A DNA stretch of 11,832 nt from Pseudomonadota bacterium. Lineage in GTDB: Bacteria > Pseudomonadota > Gammaproteobacteria > Steroidobacterales > Steroidobacteraceae. Below, one piece after another: positions 1 to 7,565 of the stretch. A model generated the notes under the pieces. That model made no database searches. It saw only the letters and a list, made by a program, of their open reading frames with translations, and was not told the DNA's origin. The stretch covers positions 1-11,832 of the forward strand of contig JAKAZP010000037.1 in NCBI GenBank assembly GCA_021815905.1, given 5' to 3'. Position 1 is the first letter of the stretch; each line of letters begins with the position of its first letter. Position numbers and translations under genes: made by a program.

Positions 1-78
1 CGGGTTACGTGCCCCGAGGCGGGCGGAAACGCCGACCAGGCGGAACCGGGAGCGTGGCATTGGGTGGTAGGATGACGC

Positions 79-1665
79 ATGCACACGCACCGCCTGACAC
101 CGGCGCTCTGCGCCATCGCGCTGTTGCCCGCCCTTGCGCTCGCGAAGCCGGCGCCCAAGCCGCCGGCCTCCGGCGAGGCGCAGAACCCCGAGCAGTACTG
201 GACGGTCCCGCACACCGTCACCACCCACGGCGATGTCACGATCGGCGGCAGGCGTATCCGCTACACGGCCGACGCCGGCACGCTGATCCTGCGCGCCAAG
301 GACGGCAAGCCGACCGGCGAGCTGTTCTACGTCGCCTACTTCAAGGACGGCGGCCGCCCGAACCGGCCGGTCGCATTTCTCTACAACGGCGGTCCGGGCG
401 GCTCCTCGTCACCGCTGCACATCGGCGCCTTCGGCCCGATGCGCGTGATGACCGAAAGCCACACGCATACCCCTCCGGCGCCTTACCGGCTGCTCGACAA
501 CCACTACAGTCTGCTCGATGCGAGCGATCTCGTGTTCGTCGATGCGATGGGCACCGGGTTCAGCCGCATCCTCGGCAAGAGCCTCGGCGGCGTCGGGACG
601 CCGAAGATGTTCTACGGCGTCGACCCGGATGCGAAGGCCTTCGCCGAGTTCATCACTCAGTTCCTGTCCCGGTACGGGCGCTGGAATTCGCCGAAGTACC
701 TGATCGGGGAAAGCTACGGCACGACGCGCTCGGCGGCGTTGGCCAACATTCTCGAGCAGAACGACAGCGTCGACCTCAACGGCATCGTGCTGCTGTCGAC
801 CATCCTCGGCTTCGACACCAGCATCGATTCGGCCAATCTCAACCCCGGGGTGAACCTGCCGTACGCGCTGGCGTTGCCGAGCTACGCGGCGGTCGCCTGG
901 TACCACAAGGTGCTGCCGCAGCGCCCCGCGAGCCTGCACCCGTGGCTGGATCAGGTGCAGTCCTGGGCGATGGGACCGTATCTGTCCGCCCTCGAGCAGG
1001 GCAACGCGCTCGCCCGGGCGGACGAGGAGCGGATCGCGAAGCGGATGGCGGCCTACACCGGGCTCCCCGAGAGCTACGTGCTCAAGGCCGACCTGCGTGT
1101 GACCGGACCGCAGTTCGAGCACGAGCTGCTGCTGCCGGGCGGAGAGATCACCGGCAGGCTCGATGCGCGGTTCTCCGGCCCCGCGATGGACCCGCTCGCC
1201 GAGTACGCCGAGTACGACCCGCTGATATCCGCCATCGGCTCGGCCTACGTCTCGGCATTCAACGATTACGTCCGCAACACGCTGCACTTCGGCGCCGGCC
1301 ATCGCTACGAATTCCTCTCGGACGCCGTCGGCAACCAGTGGGACTTCCGGCACACGCCCCCCGGTCAGGGCTCGCCGGAATACGTCGGAACCAACGTGTT
1401 GCCGGATCTGGCGGCGGCGATGACGGTGAATCCCGATCTCAAGGTGATGGTGAACGCCGGCTACTTCGATCTGGCGACCCCGTACTACGCGGCCGTCTAT
1501 CAGATGCGGCAGCTGCCGATGCAGCCGAAGCTCGCGCAGAACGTCGAGTTCGACTTCTATCACACCGGCCACATGATCTACGTCGCCCCGCAGGGCCTCG
1601 TGCAGCTGCACGCCAACATCGTGAGCTTCATCCGCGGCACCGAGGGCGCCGCTTCGAAGCGCTGA
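79..1665 (+). CDS. S10 family serine carboxypeptidase-like peptidase, exported
   Basis: This 528-residue protein has the marks of the S10 (serine carboxypeptidase) alpha/beta-hydrolase family, which removes C-terminal residues from peptides. Visible motifs are the oxyanion-side NGGPGGSSSP at about residues 103-112, the nucleophile elbow GESYG with Ser212, Asp464 in AGYFDLATPY, and His498 in HTGHMIY, so the Ser-Asp-His triad is complete. Residues 1-22 form a hydrophobic signal peptide (ends ALALA before KPAPK), so I infer export to the periplasm. The ATG at 79 is the only start that gives a signal peptide at the very N-terminus; AGGA at 69-72 serves as a modest ribosome site. The tricorn-like peptidase follows 106 bp downstream on the same strand, which suggests a shared role in peptide degradation. 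Length is normal for bacterial members. The substrate cannot be told from sequence. Confidence 0.93.
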   Translation: MHTHRLTPALCAIALLPALALAKPAPKPPASGEAQNPEQYWTVPHTVTTHGDVTIGGRRIRYTADAGTLILRAKDGKPTGELFYVAYFKDGGRPNRPVAFLYNGGPGGSSSPLHIGAFGPMRVMTESHTHTPPAPYRLLDNHYSLLDASDLVFVDAMGTGFSRILGKSLGGVGTPKMFYGVDPDAKAFAEFITQFLSRYGRWNSPKYLIGESYGTTRSAALANILEQNDSVDLNGIVLLSTILGFDTSIDSANLNPGVNLPYALALPSYAAVAWYHKVLPQRPASLHPWLDQVQSWAMGPYLSALEQGNALARADEERIAKRMAAYTGLPESYVLKADLRVTGPQFEHELLLPGGEITGRLDARFSGPAMDPLAEYAEYDPLISAIGSAYVSAFNDYVRNTLHFGAGHRYEFLSDAVGNQWDFRHTPPGQGSPEYVGTNVLPDLAAAMTVNPDLKVMVNAGYFDLATPYYAAVYQMRQLPMQPKLAQNVEFDFYHTGHMIYVAPQGLVQLHANIVSFIRGTEGAASKR

Positions 1666-1687
1666 CCGGGTCGCACCGCCCCCTCGC

Positions 1688-1719
1688 CGCCGGGATTGCG
1701 GGCGCTCCGGCTCCCGGCG
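1688..1719. repeat. Inverted repeat between the two peptidase genes
   Basis: CGCCGGGA (1688-1695) is matched perfectly by TCCCGGCG (1712-1719) with a 16-nt loop. It lies 23 bp after the S10 stop codon and 12 bp before a TATACT box. It may be a weak terminator for the S10 gene without a T-tract, or an operator for the next gene. In GC-rich DNA an 8-bp match can also be chance. Confidence 0.4.
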
Positions 1720-1731
1720 CCCGCACTCGGC

Positions 1732-1737
1732 TATACT
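1732..1737 (+). promoter_or_regulatory. Putative -10 box (TATACT) for the tricorn-like gene
   Basis: TATACT is a five-of-six match to the sigma70 -10 consensus in an otherwise very GC-rich spacer, 34 bp before the GTG start. I see no good -35 hexamer at the usual distance. The same hexamer occurs upstream of wrbA on the other strand. Confidence 0.4.
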
Positions 1738-1771
1738 CCCCGCGAGCGCCCAACAAGAAGGGAGAGACCAC

Positions 1772-4700
1772 GTGAAGAAATGCGCCGCTGCCGCGTTCAT
1801 TCTCGCGCTGAGCTGGGTCGGGCTGGCCCGTTCCGCCGACCGACTGCTGCTCCGGTTCCCGTCGATGTCGAAGACGCTCATCGTGTTCGAGTACGGCGGA
1901 GAGCTCTGGAGCGTCCCGCGCGACGGCGGCCAGGCGCACGTGCTGGCGAGCGGCATGGACATGCTGACCCAGCCGATCCTTTCGCCCGACGGCTCGATGG
2001 TCGCCTTCACCGGCACCTTCCAGAAGAACACCGACGTCTACGTCGTGCCGGCCGCCGGCGGGCAGCCGCGGCGCCTCACCTGGTACCCGGGCCCCGACGT
2101 CGCGGTCGGCTGGACGCCGGACGGCAAGGACGTGCTGTTCCGCTCGCACCGCTACAGCTTCTCCGACCCCGATCAGCTCTACATCGTCCCGGTCACCGGC
2201 GGGTTCCCGAGCGAGCTGCCGCTGCCCGCCGGGGAGATGGGGTCCTACTCCCCGGACGCCACCCGGATCGCCTACGTGCCCGGTTTCCAGTGGGAGAAGT
2301 ACTGGAAGTACTACAAGGGCGGCCAGCATGCCCAGGTCTGGATTTCGCGGCTCGCGGACTCGAGCACCGTCCGCATCCCGAGCCTCGATTCCAACAGCAC
2401 CGACCCGATGTGGGTCGGTCACACGGTGTATTTCCTCTCCGATCGCGACGGGCCGGCCACCCTCTTCTCCTACGACACCGACACCCGCCAGGTGAAGCGC
2501 CTGATCGACAACACCGGCTTCGACATCACCTCGGCCTCGGCCGGGCCGGGCGGCATCGTCTACTCGCAGTTCGGCGACCTGCGCATCTATGATTTCGCCA
2601 CCGGCACGACCCACGCCGTGCCCGTCACGGTGAACGGCGACCTGCCGCAGCGGCGCCCGTACTTCAAGAACGTGGCGCACGAGATCTTCGCGAGCGGGAT
2701 CTCGCCACACGGCGTGCGCGCCGTGTTCGCGGCTCACGGCGACATCCTGACCGTGCCGGCAAAGCACGGCAGCATCCTCAATCTCACCCACAGCCCGGGC
2801 GTCATGGACCGCCAGCCCGCCTGGTCGCCGCAGGGGCGGTCGATCGCCTACTTCGCCGATCGCGAGGGCGAGTACGACCTCTACATCCGCAATCAGGATG
2901 GCACCGGGGGCGCCCGGCGAATTCCGCTCGGCCAGAGCGATGCCTTCTACTACCACCCCCGGTGGTCGCCCGACGGCAGAAAGATCCTGTTCTCGGACCA
3001 GAAGCTCGATCTGTGGTACGTCGACACCTCGAGCGCCCGGCCCCGACCGATCAAGGTCGCGACCGACGACTTCGCCGAGTTGCACGAGTTCGATGCGAGC
3101 TGGTCCCCGGACAGCCGCTGGATCGCATTCACGAAGGTCCGGCCGAATTATCACCATGCGATCTACCTCTACTCGCTCGCCGACCGCTCGATCCACCGGG
3201 TGACCGACGGCGCGAGCGATTGCCTCTCGCCGGTCTTCGATGCGAGCGGCAAGTACCTGTATTTCACCTCCAGCACCGACACCGGGCTTTCCTACGGCTG
3301 GCTCGACATGACGCGCATGGAGCGGCCGGTGACGCGAGCGGTATACGTCACGACGCTGCGGACCGATCTCGCCTCGCCGCTCGCGCCGAGGAGCGGCTTC
3401 GAGCAGGCCGCATCCGGTGGCGCGAAGCCCAAGAGCTCCACGGCAAGGGGCAAGAAGCCCCCGAACGGCAAGGGCAAGGGCTCGACGGCGCCCCCCGTCA
3501 GGATCGATTTTGCCGGCCTGGAGGCGCGCGCCCTGCCGCTGCCCATGGCGCCGGCGAACGTCGTGCGCCTGCACGCCGGCGCGAGCGGCGTGCTGGACGT
3601 CGTCACGGCCCCGCTGGTCGAGATGCCCTGGGACGCCGGTCCGAACGGTCCGCCCCTGTCGGTGGCGCAATTCACGCTCAAGACGAGGAAGACGGTGCCG
3701 CTCGCGCAGGGCGTCACGGACGTGGCCTTCGCCGCCAAGGCCGGCAAGATGCTCTACCGCCAGGGCCCCTCCTGGCTCATCGCGGCGACGGCCCCGCACG
3801 CGAAGCCCGACAAGCTCGACCTCGCCGACATGCGCGTGCGGGTCGTGCCGGCGCTGCAGTGGGCGCAGATGTACCGCGACGCCTGGCGCATCGAGCGCGC
3901 GTTCTTCTACAACCCCCACTTCGACGGCCTGGACGTCGATGCGGCCGAGAAGGAGTTCGCGCACTACCTGCCGGGCATCGCCAGCCGCGACGACCTGTCC
4001 TTCCTCTTTCGCGAGATGATGAGCTACCTCTCCGTCGGGCACATGTTCATCTACGGCGGGTACGAGCCGAAGATGTCGCAGATCAAGGTGGGACTGCTCG
4101 GCGCGGACTACCGCATCGAGCACGGGCACTATCGCATCGTGCGCATCTACCGGGGAGGGAAATGGAACGGGATCTACGCGCCGCTCGCGCAGCCGGGCCT
4201 CAAGGTGAGGCAGGGTGATTACCTGCTCGCCGTCAACGGCATCGCGCTTCCCGGCTCGGTCAACATCTATCGGGCGTTCGAGGACCTCGCCGACAAGACC
4301 GTGACGCTCACCGTCGGCCCGAATCCCGACATGAGGGGAGCGCATCGGGTGGTGGTCAAGACGATTCCGAGCGAGGCGGCGCTGCGGCACGTGGCCTGGA
4401 TCGATCACAACATGAGGCTGGTCGATCGGCTGAGCGGCGGCAAGCTCGCCTACGTCTACCTGCCCGACACGTACTGGGGCGGCTACCTCAACTTCAACCG
4501 CTACTACTTCTCCCAGGTCGACAAGCAGGGCGCCATCATCGACGAGCGCTTCAATCACGGCGGCCTGATCTCAGACTACATCATCAACAACCTGCTGCTG
4601 CGTCCCATGGCGATCAACGTGACCCGCTGGGGGCACCCGGCCGTCGTGCCCCCGATGGCGATCTTCGGGCCGAAGGTCATGGTCATCAATCAATACGCGG

Positions 4701-5089
4701 GCTCGGGGGGCGACGCGCTGCCGTGGTACTTCAAGATGGCGCATGTCGGCACGCTGGTCGGGGAGCGCACGTGGGGGGGCCTCGTCGGCATCGGGGGCTA
4801 TCCGCCGCTCATGGACGGCGGCGGCATCACCGCCCCGCGGATCGCGGTCGAGGGGCTCCACGGCACCTTCCCCGTGGAGAACCACGGCGTCGATCCCGAC
4901 GTGACGGTGTGGCAGGACCCGAAGCTCGTGCGCGAGGGGCACGACCCGCAGCTCGAGCGCGCCGTGCAGATCGCGATGCAGGAGCTCGCGCGGCATCCGC
5001 CGAAGCACTACAGTCCGGCGCCCTGGCGCAACTATCATCCGCGCCTGCCGCCGCTGCCGGAGCATCCGACGAGCCTCGGGGGGAGGTGA
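1772..5089 (+). CDS. Tricorn-like S41 peptidase, exported, with beta-propeller and PDZ
   Basis: A 1105-residue protein with the domain order of tricorn protease, a large enzyme that cuts oligopeptides into small pieces. Residues 1-22 are a signal peptide (cleavage likely after ARSA), so it probably acts in the periplasm. Residues about 25-520 carry TolB/WD40-like propeller repeats (LSPDGSMVAF, WSPQGRSIAY, WSPDGRKILF, WSPDSRWIAF). A basic low-complexity linker rich in Lys, Gly and Pro covers 549-575, followed by the second propeller part, the tricorn core (about 690-765), a PDZ-like domain (about 770-850) and the S41 catalytic domain (about 880-1050). The nucleophile is most likely Ser978 in AGSGGD; His757 (SVGHMF) and Glu1036 (ENHGVDPD) fit the other catalytic positions. 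The GTG start has a strong AAGGGAGAG site at 1758-1766. The usual Ser before the catalytic His in archaeal tricorn is Gly here. Function as a broad endo/carboxypeptidase is family-based. Confidence 0.93.
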   Translation: MKKCAAAAFILALSWVGLARSADRLLLRFPSMSKTLIVFEYGGELWSVPRDGGQAHVLASGMDMLTQPILSPDGSMVAFTGTFQKNTDVYVVPAAGGQPRRLTWYPGPDVAVGWTPDGKDVLFRSHRYSFSDPDQLYIVPVTGGFPSELPLPAGEMGSYSPDATRIAYVPGFQWEKYWKYYKGGQHAQVWISRLADSSTVRIPSLDSNSTDPMWVGHTVYFLSDRDGPATLFSYDTDTRQVKRLIDNTGFDITSASAGPGGIVYSQFGDLRIYDFATGTTHAVPVTVNGDLPQRRPYFKNVAHEIFASGISPHGVRAVFAAHGDILTVPAKHGSILNLTHSPGVMDRQPAWSPQGRSIAYFADREGEYDLYIRNQDGTGGARRIPLGQSDAFYYHPRWSPDGRKILFSDQKLDLWYVDTSSARPRPIKVATDDFAELHEFDASWSPDSRWIAFTKVRPNYHHAIYLYSLADRSIHRVTDGASDCLSPVFDASGKYLYFTSSTDTGLSYGWLDMTRMERPVTRAVYVTTLRTDLASPLAPRSGFEQAASGGAKPKSSTARGKKPPNGKGKGSTAPPVRIDFAGLEARALPLPMAPANVVRLHAGASGVLDVVTAPLVEMPWDAGPNGPPLSVAQFTLKTRKTVPLAQGVTDVAFAAKAGKMLYRQGPSWLIAATAPHAKPDKLDLADMRVRVVPALQWAQMYRDAWRIERAFFYNPHFDGLDVDAAEKEFAHYLPGIASRDDLSFLFREMMSYLSVGHMFIYGGYEPKMSQIKVGLLGADYRIEHGHYRIVRIYRGGKWNGIYAPLAQPGLKVRQGDYLLAVNGIALPGSVNIYRAFEDLADKTVTLTVGPNPDMRGAHRVVVKTIPSEAALRHVAWIDHNMRLVDRLSGGKLAYVYLPDTYWGGYLNFNRYYFSQVDKQGAIIDERFNHGGLISDYIINNLLLRPMAINVTRWGHPAVVPPMAIFGPKVMVINQYAGSGGDALPWYFKMAHVGTLVGERTWGGLVGIGGYPPLMDGGGITAPRIAVEGLHGTFPVENHGVDPDVTVWQDPKLVREGHDPQLERAVQIAMQELARHPPKHYSPAPWRNYHPRLPPLPEHPTSLGGR

Positions 5090-5103
5090 GCTCCTGCGCA
5101 GTG

Positions 5104-5115
5104 GCGCCGCGGCGC
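5104..5115. repeat. Palindrome in the convergent gap between tricorn-like gene and wrbA
   Basis: GCGCCGCGGCGC is a perfect 12-bp palindrome in the 40-bp gap between two converging stop codons. The place fits a bidirectional terminator, but a usable loop leaves only four base pairs per arm and there is no T-tract, so the role is doubtful. Confidence 0.25.
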
Positions 5116-5129
5116 GAGCCGACCGTCCG

Positions 5130-5750
5130 TCAGCCGCGCTCGCGCGCTCCGAGCTCGAGCCTGGAGGCGATCTCGGCGACGTGCCGACCCTGGAATCGCG
5201 CGCCGTCGAGCTCGTTCCGGCTGGGCTGTCGTGAGCCGTCGGCGCCGGCGAGCGTGGTCGCTCCGTAGGGTCCGCCGCCGGTGATCTCATCCATCCGGGT
5301 GAGGCCGGCGAAGGAATACGGCAGTCCCACGATGATCATGCCGAGGTGCAACAGCGTCGAGTGGAAGCTCGTGATGGTGGTCTCCTGGCCGCCGTGCTGC
5401 GTGCCGGTCGAGGCGAACACACTGCCGACCTTGCCGACCAGCGCGCCCTTGGCCCACAGACCCCCGAGCTGATCCATGAAGTTGCGCATCTGCGCCGCCA
5501 TGTTGCCGAAGCGCGTGGGCGTGCCGAAGAGGATCGCATCGTAGCCGGCCAGCTCATCGACCGCGGCGACGGGAACCTTCTGCTCGAGCTTCATGCCGGC
5601 CTTGCGCGCGACTTCCTCGGGCACCAGCTCCGACACACGCTTCACCGTCACCTGCGCACCGGAGACGGAGCGGGCGCCTTCGGCGACGGCCTGCGCCATC
5701 TGCTCGACGTGACCGTAAGCCGAGTAGTAGAGAACGAGAATCTTCGCCAT
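5130..5750 (-). CDS. wrbA: WrbA-type NAD(P)H:quinone oxidoreductase
   Basis: A 206-residue flavodoxin-fold protein of the WrbA family, FMN enzymes that reduce quinones by two electrons with NAD(P)H and so avoid semiquinone radicals. The FMN phosphate loop is [12 protein letters not shown] (8-19); further family motifs are [19 protein letters not shown] (76-94), [13 protein letters not shown] (113-125) and [12 protein letters not shown] (158-169), the last two lining the flavin and active site. Length is close to the usual ~200 residues. I place the start at the ATG at 5750 because the protein then begins [10 protein letters not shown], as family members do, and a strong GGAGGAG site (5755-5761) lies four bases upstream; the frame continues further upstream but without family similarity. 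The gene is a single unit, convergent with the tricorn-like gene and divergent from lemA. Expected to be cytosolic and tetrameric, from family knowledge. Confidence 0.96.
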   Translation of the reverse strand: MAKILVLYYSAYGHVEQMAQAVAEGARSVSGAQVTVKRVSELVPEEVARKAGMKLEQKVPVAAVDELAGYDAILFGTPTRFGNMAAQMRNFMDQLGGLWAKGALVGKVGSVFASTGTQHGGQETTITSFHSTLLHLGMIIVGLPYSFAGLTRMDEITGGGPYGATTLAGADGSRQPSRNELDGARFQGRHVAEIASRLELGARERG

Positions 5751-5778
5751 GACGCTCCTCCGGTTTGGGCCGGGCGCC

Positions 5779-5784
5779 AGTATA
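5779..5784 (-). promoter_or_regulatory. Putative -10 box (TATACT) for wrbA
   Basis: Read on the minus strand the hexamer is TATACT, 28 bp upstream of the wrbA ATG. No clear -35 box sits 16-18 bp further upstream; TTGGAA is present but about 23 bp away. Weak support only. Confidence 0.35.
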
Positions 5785-5997
5785 CGGCGGGCACGGCATG
5801 ATCTCCGTTCCAATGCAGCGTACTTCACGCAACGGAGTCAATGCGGCAAGGTCCCCGCCGGTGGTTGCGGACGGCGGCCACCGGCTCGAGGGGTACGAGT
5901 GGAGCCTGCGCCGGTCCGAGGCGCTGTCGGCTCGCGGGGCCGCAGGCCCGACTGGCGCTCCCCTCGCCCGCTGACGCGCGAGCGGCCGCCCCGTCGA

Positions 5998-6032
5998 TCA
6001 CCGCCCCCCGGGCCGCGGCTCCCGGGCGGTGA
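5998..6032. repeat. 35-bp inverted repeat abutting the lemA -10 box, possible operator
   Basis: TCACCGCCC at 5998-6006 is matched perfectly by GGGCGGTGA at 6024-6032, and the 17-nt centre is itself rich in self-complementary CCGGG/CCCGG. The right arm ends exactly where the TATGAT hexamer begins, so the repeat covers the -35 and spacer region. No gene ends just upstream on either strand (wrbA points away), so a terminator is unlikely; an operator or a 5' structure is the better reading. Confidence 0.5.
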
Positions 6033-6038
6033 TATGAT
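6033..6038 (+). promoter_or_regulatory. Putative -10 box (TATGAT) for the lemA-TPM operon
   Basis: TATGAT matches five of six consensus bases. A transcript starting about seven bases downstream would begin near 6045, which favours the ATG at 6077 as the lemA start, because the site for the earlier GTG would then not be transcribed. No consensus -35 box is visible; that place is taken by the inverted repeat. Confidence 0.45.
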
Positions 6039-6076
6039 GGAGCTCGGCCGTGGCATGGAATATCGAAAGGCAACCC

Positions 6077-6682
6077 ATGTTCGAATCCCGTCAACTTCTC
6101 CGGCGCGCCGGATGGGTCGCCGCGCTGGGAGCCGTGCTGCTTCTGAGCGGCTGCGGCATCAACAACATCCCCTCGGAGAAGCAGCAGGTGAATGCCGCCT
6201 GGAGCCAGGTGCTCAACGAGTATCAGCGGCGCACCGATCTCATCCCGAATCTGGTGGCCACCGTCAAGGGGTACGCCGCGCACGAGGCCTCCGTGCTCGA
6301 AGCCGTGACGGACGCCCGCGCCAAGGTCACTCAGACCCGCATCCCCGCCGACATCCTCACCAATCCCGCGGCCTTCAAGCAGTTCGAGCGCAACCAGGCG
6401 ACCTTGGGCGGCGCGCTCTCGCGCCTGATGGTCGTCACCGAGAATTACCCCAACCTGAAGGCCGACCAGAACTTCCTCGTCCTGCAGGCGCAGCTCGAGG
6501 GCACGGAGAATCGCATCGCCGTGGCGCGCCGCGACTACATCCTCGCGGTGCAACAGTACGACACCGAGCTCACCACCATTCCGGGGCGCTGGTACCACTC
6601 GATGTTCTACAGCAGCTACAAGCCGATCCAGAACTTCACGATCTCCGAGCAGGCACAGCAGGTGCCCCAGGTGAAGTTCTGA
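6077..6682 (+). CDS. lemA: LemA family lipoprotein
   Basis: A 201-residue LemA-family protein. The family has an N-terminal membrane anchor and a long helical bundle; its biochemical role is not settled. The hallmark segment LNEYQRRTDLIPNLVATVKG (46-65) is clear, followed by a helical region and the family end that includes PNLKADQNFLVLQAQLEGTE (125-144) and FYSSYKPIQNF. The start region has a short charged end, a hydrophobic stretch and the lipobox LSGC with Cys26, so I infer lipid anchoring, probably in the periplasm. I chose ATG 6077, preceded by GAAAGG at 6065-6070; a GTG at 6050 with GGAG at 6039-6042 would add nine residues and is the main alternative. First gene of a three-gene cassette; the next gene starts 37 bp downstream. 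Confidence 0.93.
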   Translation: MFESRQLLRRAGWVAALGAVLLLSGCGINNIPSEKQQVNAAWSQVLNEYQRRTDLIPNLVATVKGYAAHEASVLEAVTDARAKVTQTRIPADILTNPAAFKQFERNQATLGGALSRLMVVTENYPNLKADQNFLVLQAQLEGTENRIAVARRDYILAVQQYDTELTTIPGRWYHSMFYSSYKPIQNFTISEQAQQVPQVKF

Positions 6683-6719
6683 GGCGCCGGACGGCCGCCG
6701 GTCGCGGAGCGGGGGTTCC

Positions 6720-7562
6720 GTGAGCCACCATCCCCGGGAGCCGGGCCGGCGCGGCCTGCCGGGAAGCTGGCTGCCGGGCTGCCTGCTCGCCTCGCTCCTC
6801 ATCCTGACGGCGCTGCCGGCGGGCGCGGTGCAGAACGCGCTCGACGCCGGAATGCCGCCTTTCCCGGCTCTGACCGGCCCGGTGGTCGATCAGGCGCACC
6901 TTCTGCCGGCCGACGTCTACGACCAGCTCTCACGGAAGCTCGCGAGCTACGCGCAGAAGAGCGGCAATCAGCTCGTCGTCGTCACGGTGCCCACGCTGCA
7001 CGGCTACCCCATCGACTACTACGGCTATCAGCTCGGGCGCCACTGGGGCATCGGCCAGAAGGGCAAGAACAACGGCGTCCTCCTCCTCGTCGACGCGGGC
7101 GAGAAGCAGGCGCGCATCGAGGTGGGCTACGGCCTCGAGGGCACGCTGACGGACGCCCAGAGCTTCCTCATCCTTCACAACCTGGTCTTTCCCCGCTTCC
7201 GCAGCGGCGATTACGCCGGCGGCATCGTCGCCGGCGCCAATGCGATCCTCGGGGTGCTCGGACACCAACATCAGGCGATCGCGCGCCAGCGGGTCCGCGA
7301 GCGCAGCAGCACCGGATTTCTGATGCTGATCGTGCTGCTGTTCGCGCTGTCGCCGCTGCTCGGGATTCTCGGCAGACGCGGACGGCCCGGGGGACCCGGA
7401 TCCGGCGGTTTCGGCTGGCTGGGCTGGCTCGCGCTCGGGATGCTGAGCGGGGGCGCCGGTGGCGGCTTCGGCGGCGGTGGGTTCGGCGGGGGCGGCGGCT
7501 TCGGCGGCTTCTCCGGCGGCGGTGGATCCTTCGGCGGCGGCGGCGCCTCCGGGAGCTGGTGA
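6720..7562 (+). CDS. TPM-domain protein (YgcG/DUF477 family) with glycine-rich tail
   Basis: A 280-residue membrane protein. Residues 14-36 form a signal sequence. Residues about 50-182 are a TPM domain of the YgcG/COG1512 type: GPVVDQAHLLP opens it, followed by GNQLVVVTVPTL, KGKNNGVLLLVDAGEKQARIE within 114-135, and GYGLEGTLTD. In plants the domain family includes a thylakoid phosphatase/photosystem II repair factor; the bacterial role is unclear. A transmembrane segment lies at about 199-217 and a second hydrophobic stretch at 231-243. The tail from 244 is nearly all Gly with Phe and Ser, ending GASGSW, typical of this family. The domain is therefore expected on the periplasmic side. Start is a GTG with GGAG/GGGGG upstream (6706-6715). 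It sits between lemA and a second TPM gene, the usual neighbourhood of this family. Confidence 0.9.
   Translation: MSHHPREPGRRGLPGSWLPGCLLASLLILTALPAGAVQNALDAGMPPFPALTGPVVDQAHLLPADVYDQLSRKLASYAQKSGNQLVVVTVPTLHGYPIDYYGYQLGRHWGIGQKGKNNGVLLLVDAGEKQARIEVGYGLEGTLTDAQSFLILHNLVFPRFRSGDYAGGIVAGANAILGVLGHQHQAIARQRVRERSSTGFLMLIVLLFALSPLLGILGRRGRPGGPGSGGFGWLGWLALGMLSGGAGGGFGGGGFGGGGGFGGFSGGGGSFGGGGASGSW
7449..7559 (+). repeat. Glycine-rich low-complexity coding repeat
   Basis: This part of the first TPM gene encodes residues 244-280. At the DNA level it is a run of GGC/GGG/GGT codons broken by TTC (Phe), with units like GGCTTCGGCGGC repeated imperfectly. Such runs are prone to slippage, so tail length may vary between strains. 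Confidence 0.8.
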
Positions 7563-7565
7563 GCC

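Larger units (their letters stand above)
5751..6076. other. Divergent intergenic region between wrbA and lemA with several inverted repeats
   Basis: This 326-bp stretch holds no convincing gene. It contains three inverted repeats: CTCCGTT/AACGGAG (5803-5809 and 5831-5837, with an inner GCGT/ACGC), GCCGGTGG/CCACCGGC (5857-5864 and 5878-5885) and TCACCGCCC/GGGCGGTGA (5998-6006 and 6024-6032). Putative -10 boxes for wrbA (5779-5784, minus) and lemA (6033-6038, plus) lie at its two ends. Open frames run across it in several registers but look like GC-driven shadows with Arg/Pro/Gly-rich translations. A small RNA between the promoters cannot be excluded. Confidence 0.6.

Noticed and set aside
409..2031. 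A 540-codon minus-strand frame across the S10 gene end and tricorn-like gene start
   Set aside because: Shadow of two well-supported genes, rich in Arg and His with no recognisable family; it also spans their promoter.
1628..4558. A 976-codon open frame on the minus strand across the tricorn-like gene
   Set aside because: It mirrors a clear, motif-bearing gene on the plus strand. Its translation is Val/Arg/Asp/Gly-rich with no domain, as expected from the complement of GC-rich codons.
5104..5115. Strong bidirectional terminator between the tricorn-like gene and wrbA
   Set aside because: The palindrome is real but too short once a loop is allowed, and no T-tract follows on either strand.
6050..6076. 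GTG at 6050 as the lemA start
   Set aside because: It has a fair ribosome site, but the site would lie upstream of the transcript start implied by the TATGAT box, and the ATG at 6077 gives a more usual lipoprotein signal; kept only as an alternative.
5825..6802. A 325-codon minus-strand frame across the lemA region
   Set aside because: It is antisense to lemA, crosses the probable promoter and has a Gly/Arg/Ala-rich translation with no family features.
7449..7559. Possible CRISPR-like or satellite array
   Set aside because: The repetition is codon-level Gly coding in one frame, without regular spacers or constant repeat units.
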